Positions 16,705 to 24,928 of a DNA stretch of 64,000 nucleotides are shown here, piece after piece. Numbering within the stretch: the stretch's first letter is position 1; every line of letters begins with the position of its first letter. The position numbers and the translations under genes are program-made. The stretch is from Bradyrhizobium betae (GTDB lineage Bacteria; Pseudomonadota; Alphaproteobacteria; Rhizobiales; Xanthobacteraceae): assembly GCF_004123905.1 (NCBI RefSeq), contig NZ_MZXW01000054.1:62001-126000 (forward strand), read 5' to 3'. The notes under the pieces were generated by a model. The model did not search any database and was not told the origin of the DNA. It saw only the letters and a program-made list of their open reading frames with translations.

Positions 16705-17165
16705 TCTGATCGGGCAGGGTGCCTAAACGAGATCGCGCCGCGCGGCTCATGAGGCCGGCGGCGCGAAATCACGTTCAATCTAGAAAGTGCCGAGGTCCGG
16801 AGTGCCTAGGAGTCCGGACCTCGTCACCTTTGCCCCAGCCTTTGATCCCCCCGCCCCATGTGGTCCCCCAACCCCATGCTGCGCGATCAGAGGGTGATGC
16901 CCTTGGAAGGCCGCCGATCGATGTGCGCGATGTACGCGACATCAACATAGGATTCCATTCCGGATCACTACGGACTCAAACGTGCTTGCTTTCGCGCACT
17001 GATGCATCCGTGTGCACGCGCTGCATTCGGTGCTGCCTGAAATCGATGCAAGCGACCGGTCGGATGTCCACATCTCGTCCGCACTGCGGAACCTGCATTT
17101 CACCGGCCTGTCATTGAACTGGTCTAGCGCTGCCCTTGTCATCGTTGACGGTCAAGGAGCAAGCC
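16705..17165. other. 461-bp intergenic region with one hairpin, no gene seen
   Basis: Apart from the hairpin at 16791-16823 I see no supported gene. The last 150 bases before 17166 must hold the promoter of the epimerase/ABC operon. The region just after the hairpin is C-rich and low in complexity. Confidence 0.5.
16791..16823 (+). terminator. Terminator-like hairpin downstream of nadE
   Basis: A perfect 11-bp stem (16791-16801 with 16813-16823) has an 11-nt loop. It is 86 bases beyond the nadE stop codon and lacks a U tract. Confidence 0.5.
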
Positions 17166-17981
17166 ATGTCGAAGCCGGTGTTGGGCGCCGCACTATCCAT
17201 TAAATCGATCCCGGCCCACCGCGACTGGCTTCTCGAACGGCAACGCGATCTCGAAGTTCAGGACTTCTTCCGCGCCGACCTGCTCGACGGCGACTGGCGC
17301 AGTGCAGCGACCGAAATCAAGCAGATGCTGTCGGGCCATACCGGGCGCCTCGGCATCCACGGCCCGTTCTGGGGCTTCAAGATCGACAGCCATGATCCGA
17401 TGATCCGCCAGGCGGTGACGAAGCGGCTGCTCCAGGGCCTTGATGCCGCTGAATTCCTCGGCGCGACGCAGATGGTGATGCATTCGCCGTTCACGACCTG
17501 GGACCACAACAATCTCCATCTCTATCCTGATAACCGCGCCAACATCGTCGAACGCGTCAAGGCGACGCTGGCCGAGGTGATCGCGCGCGCTGAGACGATC
17601 GGCTGCGAAATCGTCATCGAGAACATCGAGGACAAGGATCCGCGCGACCGCGTGCGTCTCGCCAAGGCGCTCGAAAGCAACAAGGTCCGCGTCTCGCTCG
17701 ACACCGGCCACGCCAACTACGCCCACATCTCCACCGGCGCGCCACCGGTCGATTATTATGTCGAAACGGCTGGCGACATGCTGACGCATGTGCACCTCCA
17801 GGACACCGACGGCTTTGCCGACCGCCACTGGGCGCCGGGCGAGGGCAATATCCCGTGGGTCGCATTGTTCCGCGCGCTGGGCCGGTTGACCTCGAATCCG
17901 CGGCTGATCCTCGAACTCCGCAATCACGACGACGTCCGCAAGGGCGCAGCCCATCTCGCTGCGCTCGGTCTCGCCGAATAA
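17166..17981 (+). CDS. TIM-barrel sugar phosphate isomerase/epimerase family protein
   Basis: A 271-residue protein of the xylose-isomerase-like (AP endonuclease family 2) TIM-barrel superfamily. Likely metal ligands and active-site stretches include MVMHSPFTTWD, IVIENIEDKD, SLDTGHANYAH and HVHLQDTDG, followed by GEGNIPW. AAGGAG before the ATG at 17166 decides the start over an in-frame upstream codon at 17136. It is the first gene of an operon with a Dpp-like ABC transporter (30-base gap to the binding protein). It therefore probably acts on, or downstream of, the imported compound, perhaps a sugar-amino acid conjugate. The substrate is not readable from sequence. Confidence 0.8.
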   Translation: MSKPVLGAALSIKSIPAHRDWLLERQRDLEVQDFFRADLLDGDWRSAATEIKQMLSGHTGRLGIHGPFWGFKIDSHDPMIRQAVTKRLLQGLDAAEFLGATQMVMHSPFTTWDHNNLHLYPDNRANIVERVKATLAEVIARAETIGCEIVIENIEDKDPRDRVRLAKALESNKVRVSLDTGHANYAHISTGAPPVDYYVETAGDMLTHVHLQDTDGFADRHWAPGEGNIPWVALFRALGRLTSNPRLILELRNHDDVRKGAAHLAALGLAE

Positions 17982-18011
17982 CCGACATCACACAGGGCAG
18001 GGATTACTTTC

Positions 18012-19649
18012 ATGAGCAAGCTCACCCGTCGCACCATCCTGAAGTCCGGCGGCGCTGCCGCGGGCACGCTGCTGCTGCCGCGCTTTGCCATCGGGCAGGC
18101 CGATAACCGTCCGTCGGTGACGATCGCCGTGCAGAAGGTGACCAATTCGAACGTGCTCGACGTGCTGCGCGAGCAGTCCAATGTCGGCGAGCGCGTGTTC
18201 TTTTCCTCGATCTGGGAAGGCCTGATCTCCAAGAACTGGCGCGGCAGCCTCGAGGCCGTGCCCGGCCTTGCCACCGAATGGCGTCGCATCGACGACCAGA
18301 CCGTCGAGGTGAAGCTGCGCCAGGGCGTCAAGTTCCACAACGGTGACGAACTCACCGCTGAGGACGTCGTCTTCACTTTCAGCCGCGAGCGCATGTTCGG
18401 CGAGACCGAGGCCAAGAGCCGCTCCACCATTCAGGCTTTTGAAAAGATCCCGACGCCGCGGCCCGGCAAGGAATTGCCGCCTGATGTGCCCGCGGTCGCC
18501 CGCCGCATCTGGCCAGACCTCGTCCGTGTCGACGCCGTCGACAAATACACGGTGCGCTTCTACAACGCGACGCCCGACGTCACGATCGAAGGGCGATTGT
18601 CGCGCTACGGCTCCGATATCGCCAACCGCCGCGCCTGGGCCGAATCCGCCAGCTATCTCGACTGGGCGCGCAAGCCTGTTACGACGGGACCGTACAAGGT
18701 CGTCGAGCTCAAGCCCGACGTGTCGCTGACCCTCGAAGCCCACGACGAATATTGGGGCGGCCGTCCGCCGCTCAAGCGCATCCGCTTCCTCGAGGTGCCC
18801 GAGGTCGCGAGCCGCATCAACGGGCTCTTGTCGGGCGAATACCAGTTCGCCTGCGACATCCCGCCGGACCAGATCGCCGGCATCGAGAAGAATGCCGCAT
18901 TCGAAGTGCAGGGCGGCACCATCCTCAATCACCGCCTGACCGTGTTCGACAAGAACCACGCCGTGCTCGCCAATCCGCTGGTGCGCCGCGCCTTCACCCA
19001 TTCGATCGACCGCCAGGCCATCGTCGACAGCCTGTGGGCCGGCCGTACCCGCGTGCCGAAGGGCCTGCAGTGGGAATTCTATGGCGACATGTTCAACGTC
19101 GACTGGAGCGTGCCGGCCTATGATCCCAAGCTCGCGCAGGATCTCTTGAAGCAGGCCAATTACAAGGGCGATCCGATTCCGTACCGCCTGCTCAACAACT
19201 ACTACACCAATCAGGTCGCGACCGCGCAGGTGCTGGTCGAGATGTGGAAGTCGGTGGGCCTCAACGTCCAGATCGAGACCAAGGAAAACTGGTCGCAGAT
19301 CATGGAACGTGCGCCGACCCGCGCGGTGCGCGACTGGTCGAACTCGGCCGCCTTCAATGATCCCGTCTCGTCGCTGGTCGCCCAGCACGGTCCGAACGGC
19401 CAGCAGCAGCAGATCGGCGAGTGGACCAATGTCGAGCTGAACAAGCTCTCGGAGTTCCTGGAGACCTCGACCGACCGCGCCGCCCGCAAGAAGGCGTTCC
19501 ACCGCATGCTGGAGATCGCCGAGCGCGAGGATCCCGCCTACACGGTGCTGCACCAGAACGCGACCTTCACGGCCAAGCCGAAGTCGATCAAGTGGAAGGC
19601 GTCGCCGGCGTTCGCGATGGATTTCCGCGCCGGCAATTTCGAGGCGTAG
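18012..19649 (+). CDS. ABC transporter substrate-binding protein, family 5 (peptide/opine type), Tat-exported
   Basis: A 545-residue family 5 solute-binding protein. The N-terminus has a twin-arginine motif (LTRRTILKSGG) and a short hydrophobic segment ending near FAIGQA. Family hallmarks include the stretch VKLRQGVKFHNGDELTAEDV and FTHSIDRQAIVDSLW. Such proteins bind oligopeptides, nickel complexes, opines or sugars. It stands first of five transport genes with gaps of 3 bases or overlaps. Confidence 0.9.
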   Translation: MSKLTRRTILKSGGAAAGTLLLPRFAIGQADNRPSVTIAVQKVTNSNVLDVLREQSNVGERVFFSSIWEGLISKNWRGSLEAVPGLATEWRRIDDQTVEVKLRQGVKFHNGDELTAEDVVFTFSRERMFGETEAKSRSTIQAFEKIPTPRPGKELPPDVPAVARRIWPDLVRVDAVDKYTVRFYNATPDVTIEGRLSRYGSDIANRRAWAESASYLDWARKPVTTGPYKVVELKPDVSLTLEAHDEYWGGRPPLKRIRFLEVPEVASRINGLLSGEYQFACDIPPDQIAGIEKNAAFEVQGGTILNHRLTVFDKNHAVLANPLVRRAFTHSIDRQAIVDSLWAGRTRVPKGLQWEFYGDMFNVDWSVPAYDPKLAQDLLKQANYKGDPIPYRLLNNYYTNQVATAQVLVEMWKSVGLNVQIETKENWSQIMERAPTRAVRDWSNSAAFNDPVSSLVAQHGPNGQQQQIGEWTNVELNKLSEFLETSTDRAARKKAFHRMLEIAEREDPAYTVLHQNATFTAKPKSIKWKASPAFAMDFRAGNFEA

Positions 19650-19652
19650 GCC

Positions 19653-20636
19653 GTGACGCCGCTAGTCAGCATCGAAGGCCTCAGCGTCGCCTTCAGCGGC
19701 GTGCCGGTCCTGCGCGGCGTCGATCTTACCTTGCAGAAGGGCGAGGCCCTCGGCCTCGTCGGCGAATCCGGCTCCGGCAAGTCGGTGACGTGGCTTGCCG
19801 CGCTCGGCCTCTTGCCGCGACACGCGAAGGTCTCGGGCTCGGTGCGGCTCGACGGGCGTGAGATCCTTGGCGCGCGCGCAGCTGAACTCGATCAGGTGCG
19901 GGGCGGGCGGGTCGCCATGATCTTCCAGGATCCGGCCAGCGCGCTCAATCCGGTGCTGACGATCCGCAAGCAGCTCTGCGAAGCCCTGGCGCTGCATCGC
20001 GACCTCTCCGGCGAGGCCGTGAAGGCCGAAGCGCTGCGGCTGCTCAATCTGGTCGGCATTCCCGATGCGGCGCGGCGACTGTCCGCCTATCCGCACGAAT
20101 TCTCCGGCGGCCAGGTTCAGCGCATCATGATCGCGATGGCGCTCGCCGGAAATCCTGATCTGCTGATCGCGGACGAGCCGACTACGGCGCTCGACGCCAC
20201 TATCCAGGCTCAGATCCTCGAGCTGCTCTCCACCATCCGCCGCGAGATGAGCATGGCGATGGTGCTGATCAGCCACGATCTCGGCGTCGTCGCCGAAAAC
20301 TGCGACCGCGTCTCGGTGATGTATGCCGGCCGCATCGTCGAGCAGGCGCCGGCCAACCAGCTCTTCGCCGATCCCGTGCATCCCTATGCGCAGGGCCTGA
20401 TCGGCGCGCTGCCCCCGCTCGACGGGCCGCGCCGTCGCCTGACTGCCATTCCCGGCACGGTACCTGATCCCGCGCACATGCCTGATGGCTGCGCCTTCGC
20501 GCCGCGCTGCGCACTGGCAGCCGAGCCATGCGGCCGTACGTCCCCGACGCTGGCGCCCATCGCTGATAACCGCGCCGTCGCCTGCATACGTGCCGAGGCC
20601 TCGCGCCGCGCGCTGCTCGGGATCGCCGCCGAATGA
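19653..20636 (+). CDS. Peptide/opine ABC transporter ATP-binding protein (DppD/OppD-like)
   Basis: A 327-residue ATPase starting at GTG. Walker A is GESGSGKSVTW, the signature is FSGGQVQRIMIAMAL and Walker B is LLIADEPTTALDA. The C-terminal cysteine-containing oligopeptide extension reads PDGCAFAPRCALAAEPC. In characterised DppD/OppD this region can hold an iron-sulfur cluster. It overlaps the next ATPase gene by ATGA. Confidence 0.92.
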   Translation: MTPLVSIEGLSVAFSGVPVLRGVDLTLQKGEALGLVGESGSGKSVTWLAALGLLPRHAKVSGSVRLDGREILGARAAELDQVRGGRVAMIFQDPASALNPVLTIRKQLCEALALHRDLSGEAVKAEALRLLNLVGIPDAARRLSAYPHEFSGGQVQRIMIAMALAGNPDLLIADEPTTALDATIQAQILELLSTIRREMSMAMVLISHDLGVVAENCDRVSVMYAGRIVEQAPANQLFADPVHPYAQGLIGALPPLDGPRRRLTAIPGTVPDPAHMPDGCAFAPRCALAAEPCGRTSPTLAPIADNRAVACIRAEASRRALLGIAAE

Positions 20637-21625
20637 GCGCGCCGCTCGTCGAGGTATCCTCGATCGCGCGCAGCTATGCCATGCGCTCGGGCATGTTCGG
20701 CCGCAGCACGGCCGTCCACGCGGTCGATGGCGTGTCGCTGACGATCCCCAAAGGCGAAACGCTCGGGCTCGTCGGCGAGTCCGGTTCGGGCAAATCGACC
20801 ACCGGCCGCATCGTGCTCGGCCTCGAGCCGCCTGATCGCGGCGAGGTACGGTTCGATGGCAAGCCGATGGCGGCAGTCGGAACGCGGGCGTGGCGGGCGC
20901 AACGAGCGCACATGCAGATGATCTTCCAGGACCCGCTGGGCGCGCTGGACCGGCGGTTGCCGGTCGCCACTCAGATCCGCGAGCCCCTGGACATTCACGG
21001 TCTCGGCACGCCCGCCGAGCGCGAGGAGCGTGTCCGCGAGTTGCTGCGCGCGGTCGAGCTAACGCCCGCGCATGGCGTGCGCTATCCAGGCGCGCTGTCC
21101 GGCGGACAGCGCCAGCGCATCGTGCTGGCGCGGGCGCTGGCGACGAAGCCCGATTTCCTCGTCTGTGACGAGCCGGTCAGCGCGCTCGATGTCTCGATCC
21201 AGGCGCAGGTGGTGAACCTGCTTTGCGATCTCCAGGCGCAGCTGGGCCTTACACTTCTGTTCATCAGCCACGATCTGCGCGTCGTCCGACAGATCAGCAA
21301 TGTCGTTGCCGTGATGTATCTCGGCCGCATCGTCGAGATCGGCAGTGCCGACGATCTGTTTGCGCGCCCCGAACACCCGTACACCCAGGCACTGGTCTCG
21401 GCCTCGCCCGCACCGGGCCGCCGCAGCGCCAGCCGCATCGTGCTCGCAGGCGATCCGCCGAACCCGGCGGCGCGACCCAACGGCTGCGCCTTCCATCCGC
21501 GCTGCCCGCGCGCGATCGCGCGCTGTGCGAGCGAGGTGCCGGCGCTGTCCGCCGTTGGCGGTGACCGGAAGGTCGCCTGCCATCTCGTGACGGGTCCGCA
21601 GGTCGAGACGCGGGATGCGGCGTGA
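20633..21625 (+). CDS. Peptide/opine ABC transporter ATP-binding protein (DppF/OppF-like)
   Basis: A 330-residue ATPase. Walker A is GESGSGKSTTGR, the signature is LSGGQRQRIVLARAL and Walker B is LVCDEPVSALDVS. The C-terminal extension PNGCAFHPRCPRAIARC carries cysteines like its partner. It forms the second nucleotide-binding subunit. Start and stop codons overlap both neighbours. Confidence 0.92.
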   Translation: MSAPLVEVSSIARSYAMRSGMFGRSTAVHAVDGVSLTIPKGETLGLVGESGSGKSTTGRIVLGLEPPDRGEVRFDGKPMAAVGTRAWRAQRAHMQMIFQDPLGALDRRLPVATQIREPLDIHGLGTPAEREERVRELLRAVELTPAHGVRYPGALSGGQRQRIVLARALATKPDFLVCDEPVSALDVSIQAQVVNLLCDLQAQLGLTLLFISHDLRVVRQISNVVAVMYLGRIVEIGSADDLFARPEHPYTQALVSASPAPGRRSASRIVLAGDPPNPAARPNGCAFHPRCPRAIARCASEVPALSAVGGDRKVACHLVTGPQVETRDAA

Positions 21626-22554
21626 TGGGACGCTATTTCGCCATTCGCATTGGACGCGCCGCCCTCACGATTGTCCTCGTCGTCACCTTCGCGTTCGTCG
21701 TGCTGCGCTTGTCCGGCGACCCCGCGCTGATGATTTTGGGACCTGAGGCCCCGCCGGAAGTGCTCGCCGCCTTCCGCAAGGCGTGGGGCCTCGATGATCC
21801 CATCTGGTTTCAGTATCTCGACTATTTTGGCGCCATCGCCAAAGGTGAGCTCGGGCGCTCCATGCGCGACGGGCGCCCCGCGATCGAGCTGGTGCTGGAG
21901 CGGATTCCGGCAACGTTGGCCCTGACGCTGCCGGCGTTCTTCTTCAAGGTGGCGCTCGGCATCCCCGCCGGCATCTACGCCGCGCTGCATCGCGGCTCGG
22001 GAATCGACCGCGCCGTCATGATGACCGCGGTTGCCGGCTTCACCGTGCCGAGTTTTGTCCTTGCGCTGCTGCTGGTTCTCGTTTTCGCCGTGCAGCTCGG
22101 CTGGCTGCCGTCGGGCGGGCAGGACAGCTGGCGCCACGCCATTTTGCCGATCGTAACGCTTAGCCTCGGCGGTGCCGCTGTGCTGGCGCGCTTCACCCGC
22201 AGCGCCATGCTGGAGGTGCTGGGCCAGCCCTATATCCGCACCGCATCGGCCAAGGGCATGCCGTGGCGCAAGGTGGTGACGTCGCACGCGCTGCCGAACG
22301 CGGCGATCCCGACCGTGACCATTTTGGGCTTCATGGTGGGCACGCTGATCGCGGGCGCGGTGGTGGTCGAGAGCGTCTTTGCCTGGCCGGGAGTGGGGCG
22401 GCTTCTCGTCGTCGCCGTTGCCAACCGCGATCTCGCCGTCGTGCAATGCATCCTCCTATTGGTCGCGATGACGATGGTTACGTCGAACCTGGTCGTCGAC
22501 TTCCTCTATGGCTTCCTCGATCCGCGGCTGCGCGCCAAGGGGGCCCACGCATGA
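21625..22554 (+). CDS. Peptide/opine ABC transporter permease (DppB-like)
   Basis: A 309-residue inner membrane permease with about six membrane segments, starting MGRYFAIRIGRAALTIVLVV. The BPD-type loop (RTASAKGMPWRKVVTSHALP) couples to the ATPases. The ATG at 21625 shares a base with the previous stop. An in-frame GTG one codon earlier is also possible. Confidence 0.92.
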   Translation: MGRYFAIRIGRAALTIVLVVTFAFVVLRLSGDPALMILGPEAPPEVLAAFRKAWGLDDPIWFQYLDYFGAIAKGELGRSMRDGRPAIELVLERIPATLALTLPAFFFKVALGIPAGIYAALHRGSGIDRAVMMTAVAGFTVPSFVLALLLVLVFAVQLGWLPSGGQDSWRHAILPIVTLSLGGAAVLARFTRSAMLEVLGQPYIRTASAKGMPWRKVVTSHALPNAAIPTVTILGFMVGTLIAGAVVVESVFAWPGVGRLLVVAVANRDLAVVQCILLLVAMTMVTSNLVVDFLYGFLDPRLRAKGAHA

Positions 22555-23411
22555 CCGATGCGACATTGAAAGACATCACTACCCGCCGCCGCATCAACCT
22601 GCCGGCGATCCCGGTCTCGGTGGCGCTCGCCATCGGCTGGATCGTCGCGATGCTGGTGATCGCCGCCTTCGCCGAGAAGATCGCCCCTTACAGCTTCACC
22701 CAGCTCGATCTGCGCAACCGGCTCTCGGCGCCCGGCAACGTCGCGCATTGGCTCGGCACCGACGAGCTCGGCCGCGACGTGCTGTCGCGGCTTCTCGTCT
22801 CGATCCGTATCTCGCTGCTGATCGCCTTCGGCGCGACCGCGATCTCGGCCATCGTCGGCACCACGCTCGGCTTCCTGGCCGCGCATTTTCGCGGCGCCGT
22901 CGAGCAGCTCGTGCTGATGCTGACCGATTTCCAGGCCAGCATGCCGTTCCTGATCATGGCACTCGCGGTGCTCGCCTTCTTCGGCAATTCACTGCCGCTG
23001 CTGATCGGCCTGATGGGGCTGTTCGGCTGGGAGCGCTACGCCCGCATCGCCCGCGGCCTCGCCATCTCCGCCAATGCACAGGGCTACGCCGCCGCGGTCC
23101 GCCAGCTCGGCGCGACGCCGGCGCGGATCTACCTCAGGCACATCCTGCCCAACATCGCCTCGACCCTGATCGTCTCGACCACGCTTGTTTTCCCCGAGGT
23201 CATCCTGATGGAATCGGGCCTGTCCTTCCTCGGCCTCGGCGTGCAGCCGCCGATGACCAGCCTCGGCAATATGGTCGGCTATGGCCGCGAATATTTGACC
23301 CGGGCGCCGTGGATCATGCTGGCACCGGCGACGACCATCGTGATCACCACGCTGGCCGTCTCCGTGATCGGCGACTGGCTGCGCGACCGGCTCGATCCGA
23401 CGCTGCAATAG
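22551..23411 (+). CDS. Peptide/opine ABC transporter permease (DppC-like)
   Basis: A 286-residue inner membrane permease with the OppC-type N-terminus and the motif GTDELGRDVLSRLL. The ATPase-contact loop is AAVRQLGATPARIYLRHILP. Its ATG at 22551 overlaps the previous stop (ATGA), although the frame is open further upstream. It is the last gene of the operon and converges on the SagB-type gene, leaving 45 bases between them. Confidence 0.92.
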   Translation: MTDATLKDITTRRRINLPAIPVSVALAIGWIVAMLVIAAFAEKIAPYSFTQLDLRNRLSAPGNVAHWLGTDELGRDVLSRLLVSIRISLLIAFGATAISAIVGTTLGFLAAHFRGAVEQLVLMLTDFQASMPFLIMALAVLAFFGNSLPLLIGLMGLFGWERYARIARGLAISANAQGYAAAVRQLGATPARIYLRHILPNIASTLIVSTTLVFPEVILMESGLSFLGLGVQPPMTSLGNMVGYGREYLTRAPWIMLAPATTIVITTLAVSVIGDWLRDRLDPTLQ

Positions 23412-23456
23412 CGCGACGGCGTGATGCGTGCGCCGATTTGCCGTCGGACGCCGATT

Positions 23457-24914
23457 CTAGCCTTGGACCTCCGGCGTCCTGCCGCGCCCGAGCGCGAATT
23501 GACCGACCGGGCCCTCGATATGGAATTCCAACTCCGTCATTTTCGCGAACAGATCGATATTGGTGCTGCCAATGGCGCAGCCGCCGAGGCCCATGTCGGT
23601 CGCCGCCAGATAAAACGTCTGAATCAGGCTGCCGACATCCTTGAGGATCAACGAATATGCAATCGAGCTGTATTTCCAGGAGACCCGCCCAAAGCGCGCC
23701 GCGATCGTGATCAGGATTTGCGGCTCACCAGGCGCGTCCATGGCAAACTGAGCTGCCACCGAGAGGGCCTGGAGTTGTTGAGCGGAGGCGCTGATCGCTA
23801 CCAGCGCGTGGCCCCCTGCGTCGTAGTGGTAGAGTCCGCGCGCGAGCCCTTCGCAGTTCGAGACCGCCAGGTACAATTCCAGCTCGTACGCGCTGCCCGC
23901 CGCCGGATAAGGCCTCGTGCTGTAGGTGACCTCGGGACCGCCGTCAAAATACGGCTCGCTCTTCCATTCGGACACGACGCGCGCGGTGGTGTCGAGAAAC
24001 TGCGCGAGTTCGCCGAGCGTGACCGGATGCTTGTCGTCGAAATCCCGTGTTGAATGGCGTTCGCGCAACAGCATCGGGAAGCGAGCGTTCGGCTCCGAGG
24101 AGGAGAATTTGCGCAGGTCGATCTTGCTGCCTGGCCAGGGCGGACGTACCGCGGGCGGCGGCGGAACGACGCTCGCATAGGTGAAAGCGGCGCCGACCGG
24201 ATTGGCTTGCCGGCCCTCCGTGCTCCGCGTGTGAAACACCAGATCGTGGAAATCCCAGAGTACGAGGTTGCCGTCGCCTTCGTTCACCCGCAGGCCTTGT
24301 TCGTCTTTCGCATCGAGCTTGAGCAGGATCTGGCTGTCCAGCAACAGTTCGAGAAGATGGAGGGTGGATGAAGCTACCTTCTGGTTGAGCTTGCCGATCT
24401 TCCGAGGCTGCGACAGCGCAGCAAGGGTGGCGGCGATGGCGGGATCGCCAATCCGGAACAACGCGCCGGCGCGCGGCGATTCCAGCACCAACTCGTTGCC
24501 GCGCCGGCGCAGATAGGCAAAGCGCGAGAGTACAATGGTGTCACGACTGCCCAGCTTCGCGCGCCGCGGCCAGTATTCGGGGACTTGGGGCTCAATGACC
24601 ACGAAGTCCTGCGTGTTACGCGAAGAGGAGAGGCGGTATTCCAGAAGCCCCTGCCGGGCTAAGCGATGCACCAGGGCGTCGACGTCTCTCGCGAGGGCGC
24701 TCTTGCCTGCAAAGGACGCGAGCGGAAGGCCGGTGCTCAGATGTCGCGCGCAGTCCATCGCGGCCGCGCTGAATTGTCCGAGGTTGACGGAATAGTCGCC
24801 CAGAGACGCCGCGATGTTTCCGTCCGGCTGCATCTGGAGGGAGAAGTGATGGCTCAATCGGGCGGCAATGCCCGGCGCGATCTTCCTGGTCGGCTTTTTC
24901 CGGGGAGCGCGCAC
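23457..24914 (-). CDS. SagB-type (McbC-like) FMN-dependent azoline dehydrogenase
   Basis: A 485-residue protein. The C-terminal half is a nitroreductase-fold SagB/McbC domain: LLRERHSTRDFDD, then TYSTRPYPAAGSAYELELYL and YHYDAGGHALV, and near the end FYLAATDMGLGGCAIG. In azole-modified peptide pathways this enzyme oxidises thiazolines/oxazolines, made by the cyclodehydratase, to thiazoles/oxazoles with FMN. The N-terminal about 230 residues are an extension typical of SagB-family members. The start appears to be a GTG at 24914, 14 bases after the YcaO gene, with only a weak ribosome binding site, suggesting coupling. It is the last gene of the three-gene peptide cluster. Confidence 0.85.
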   Translation of the reverse strand: MRAPRKKPTRKIAPGIAARLSHHFSLQMQPDGNIAASLGDYSVNLGQFSAAAMDCARHLSTGLPLASFAGKSALARDVDALVHRLARQGLLEYRLSSSRNTQDFVVIEPQVPEYWPRRAKLGSRDTIVLSRFAYLRRRGNELVLESPRAGALFRIGDPAIAATLAALSQPRKIGKLNQKVASSTLHLLELLLDSQILLKLDAKDEQGLRVNEGDGNLVLWDFHDLVFHTRSTEGRQANPVGAAFTYASVVPPPPAVRPPWPGSKIDLRKFSSSEPNARFPMLLRERHSTRDFDDKHPVTLGELAQFLDTTARVVSEWKSEPYFDGGPEVTYSTRPYPAAGSAYELELYLAVSNCEGLARGLYHYDAGGHALVAISASAQQLQALSVAAQFAMDAPGEPQILITIAARFGRVSWKYSSIAYSLILKDVGSLIQTFYLAATDMGLGGCAIGSTNIDLFAKMTELEFHIEGPVGQFALGRGRTPEVQG

Positions 24915-24928
24915 GAAAGAGCAGCCCT

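Noticed and set aside
17166..23411. The Dpp-like ABC operon as exporter or immunity system for the Cys-rich peptide
   Set aside because: It is a binding-protein-dependent importer on the opposite strand with its own epimerase gene. Nothing but proximity links it to the peptide cluster.
23414..23446. CGACGGC/GCCGTCG inverted repeat between the convergent transporter and SagB-type genes
   Set aside because: Only 7 bp with a 19-nt loop and no U tract, so too weak to call a terminator although one is expected there.
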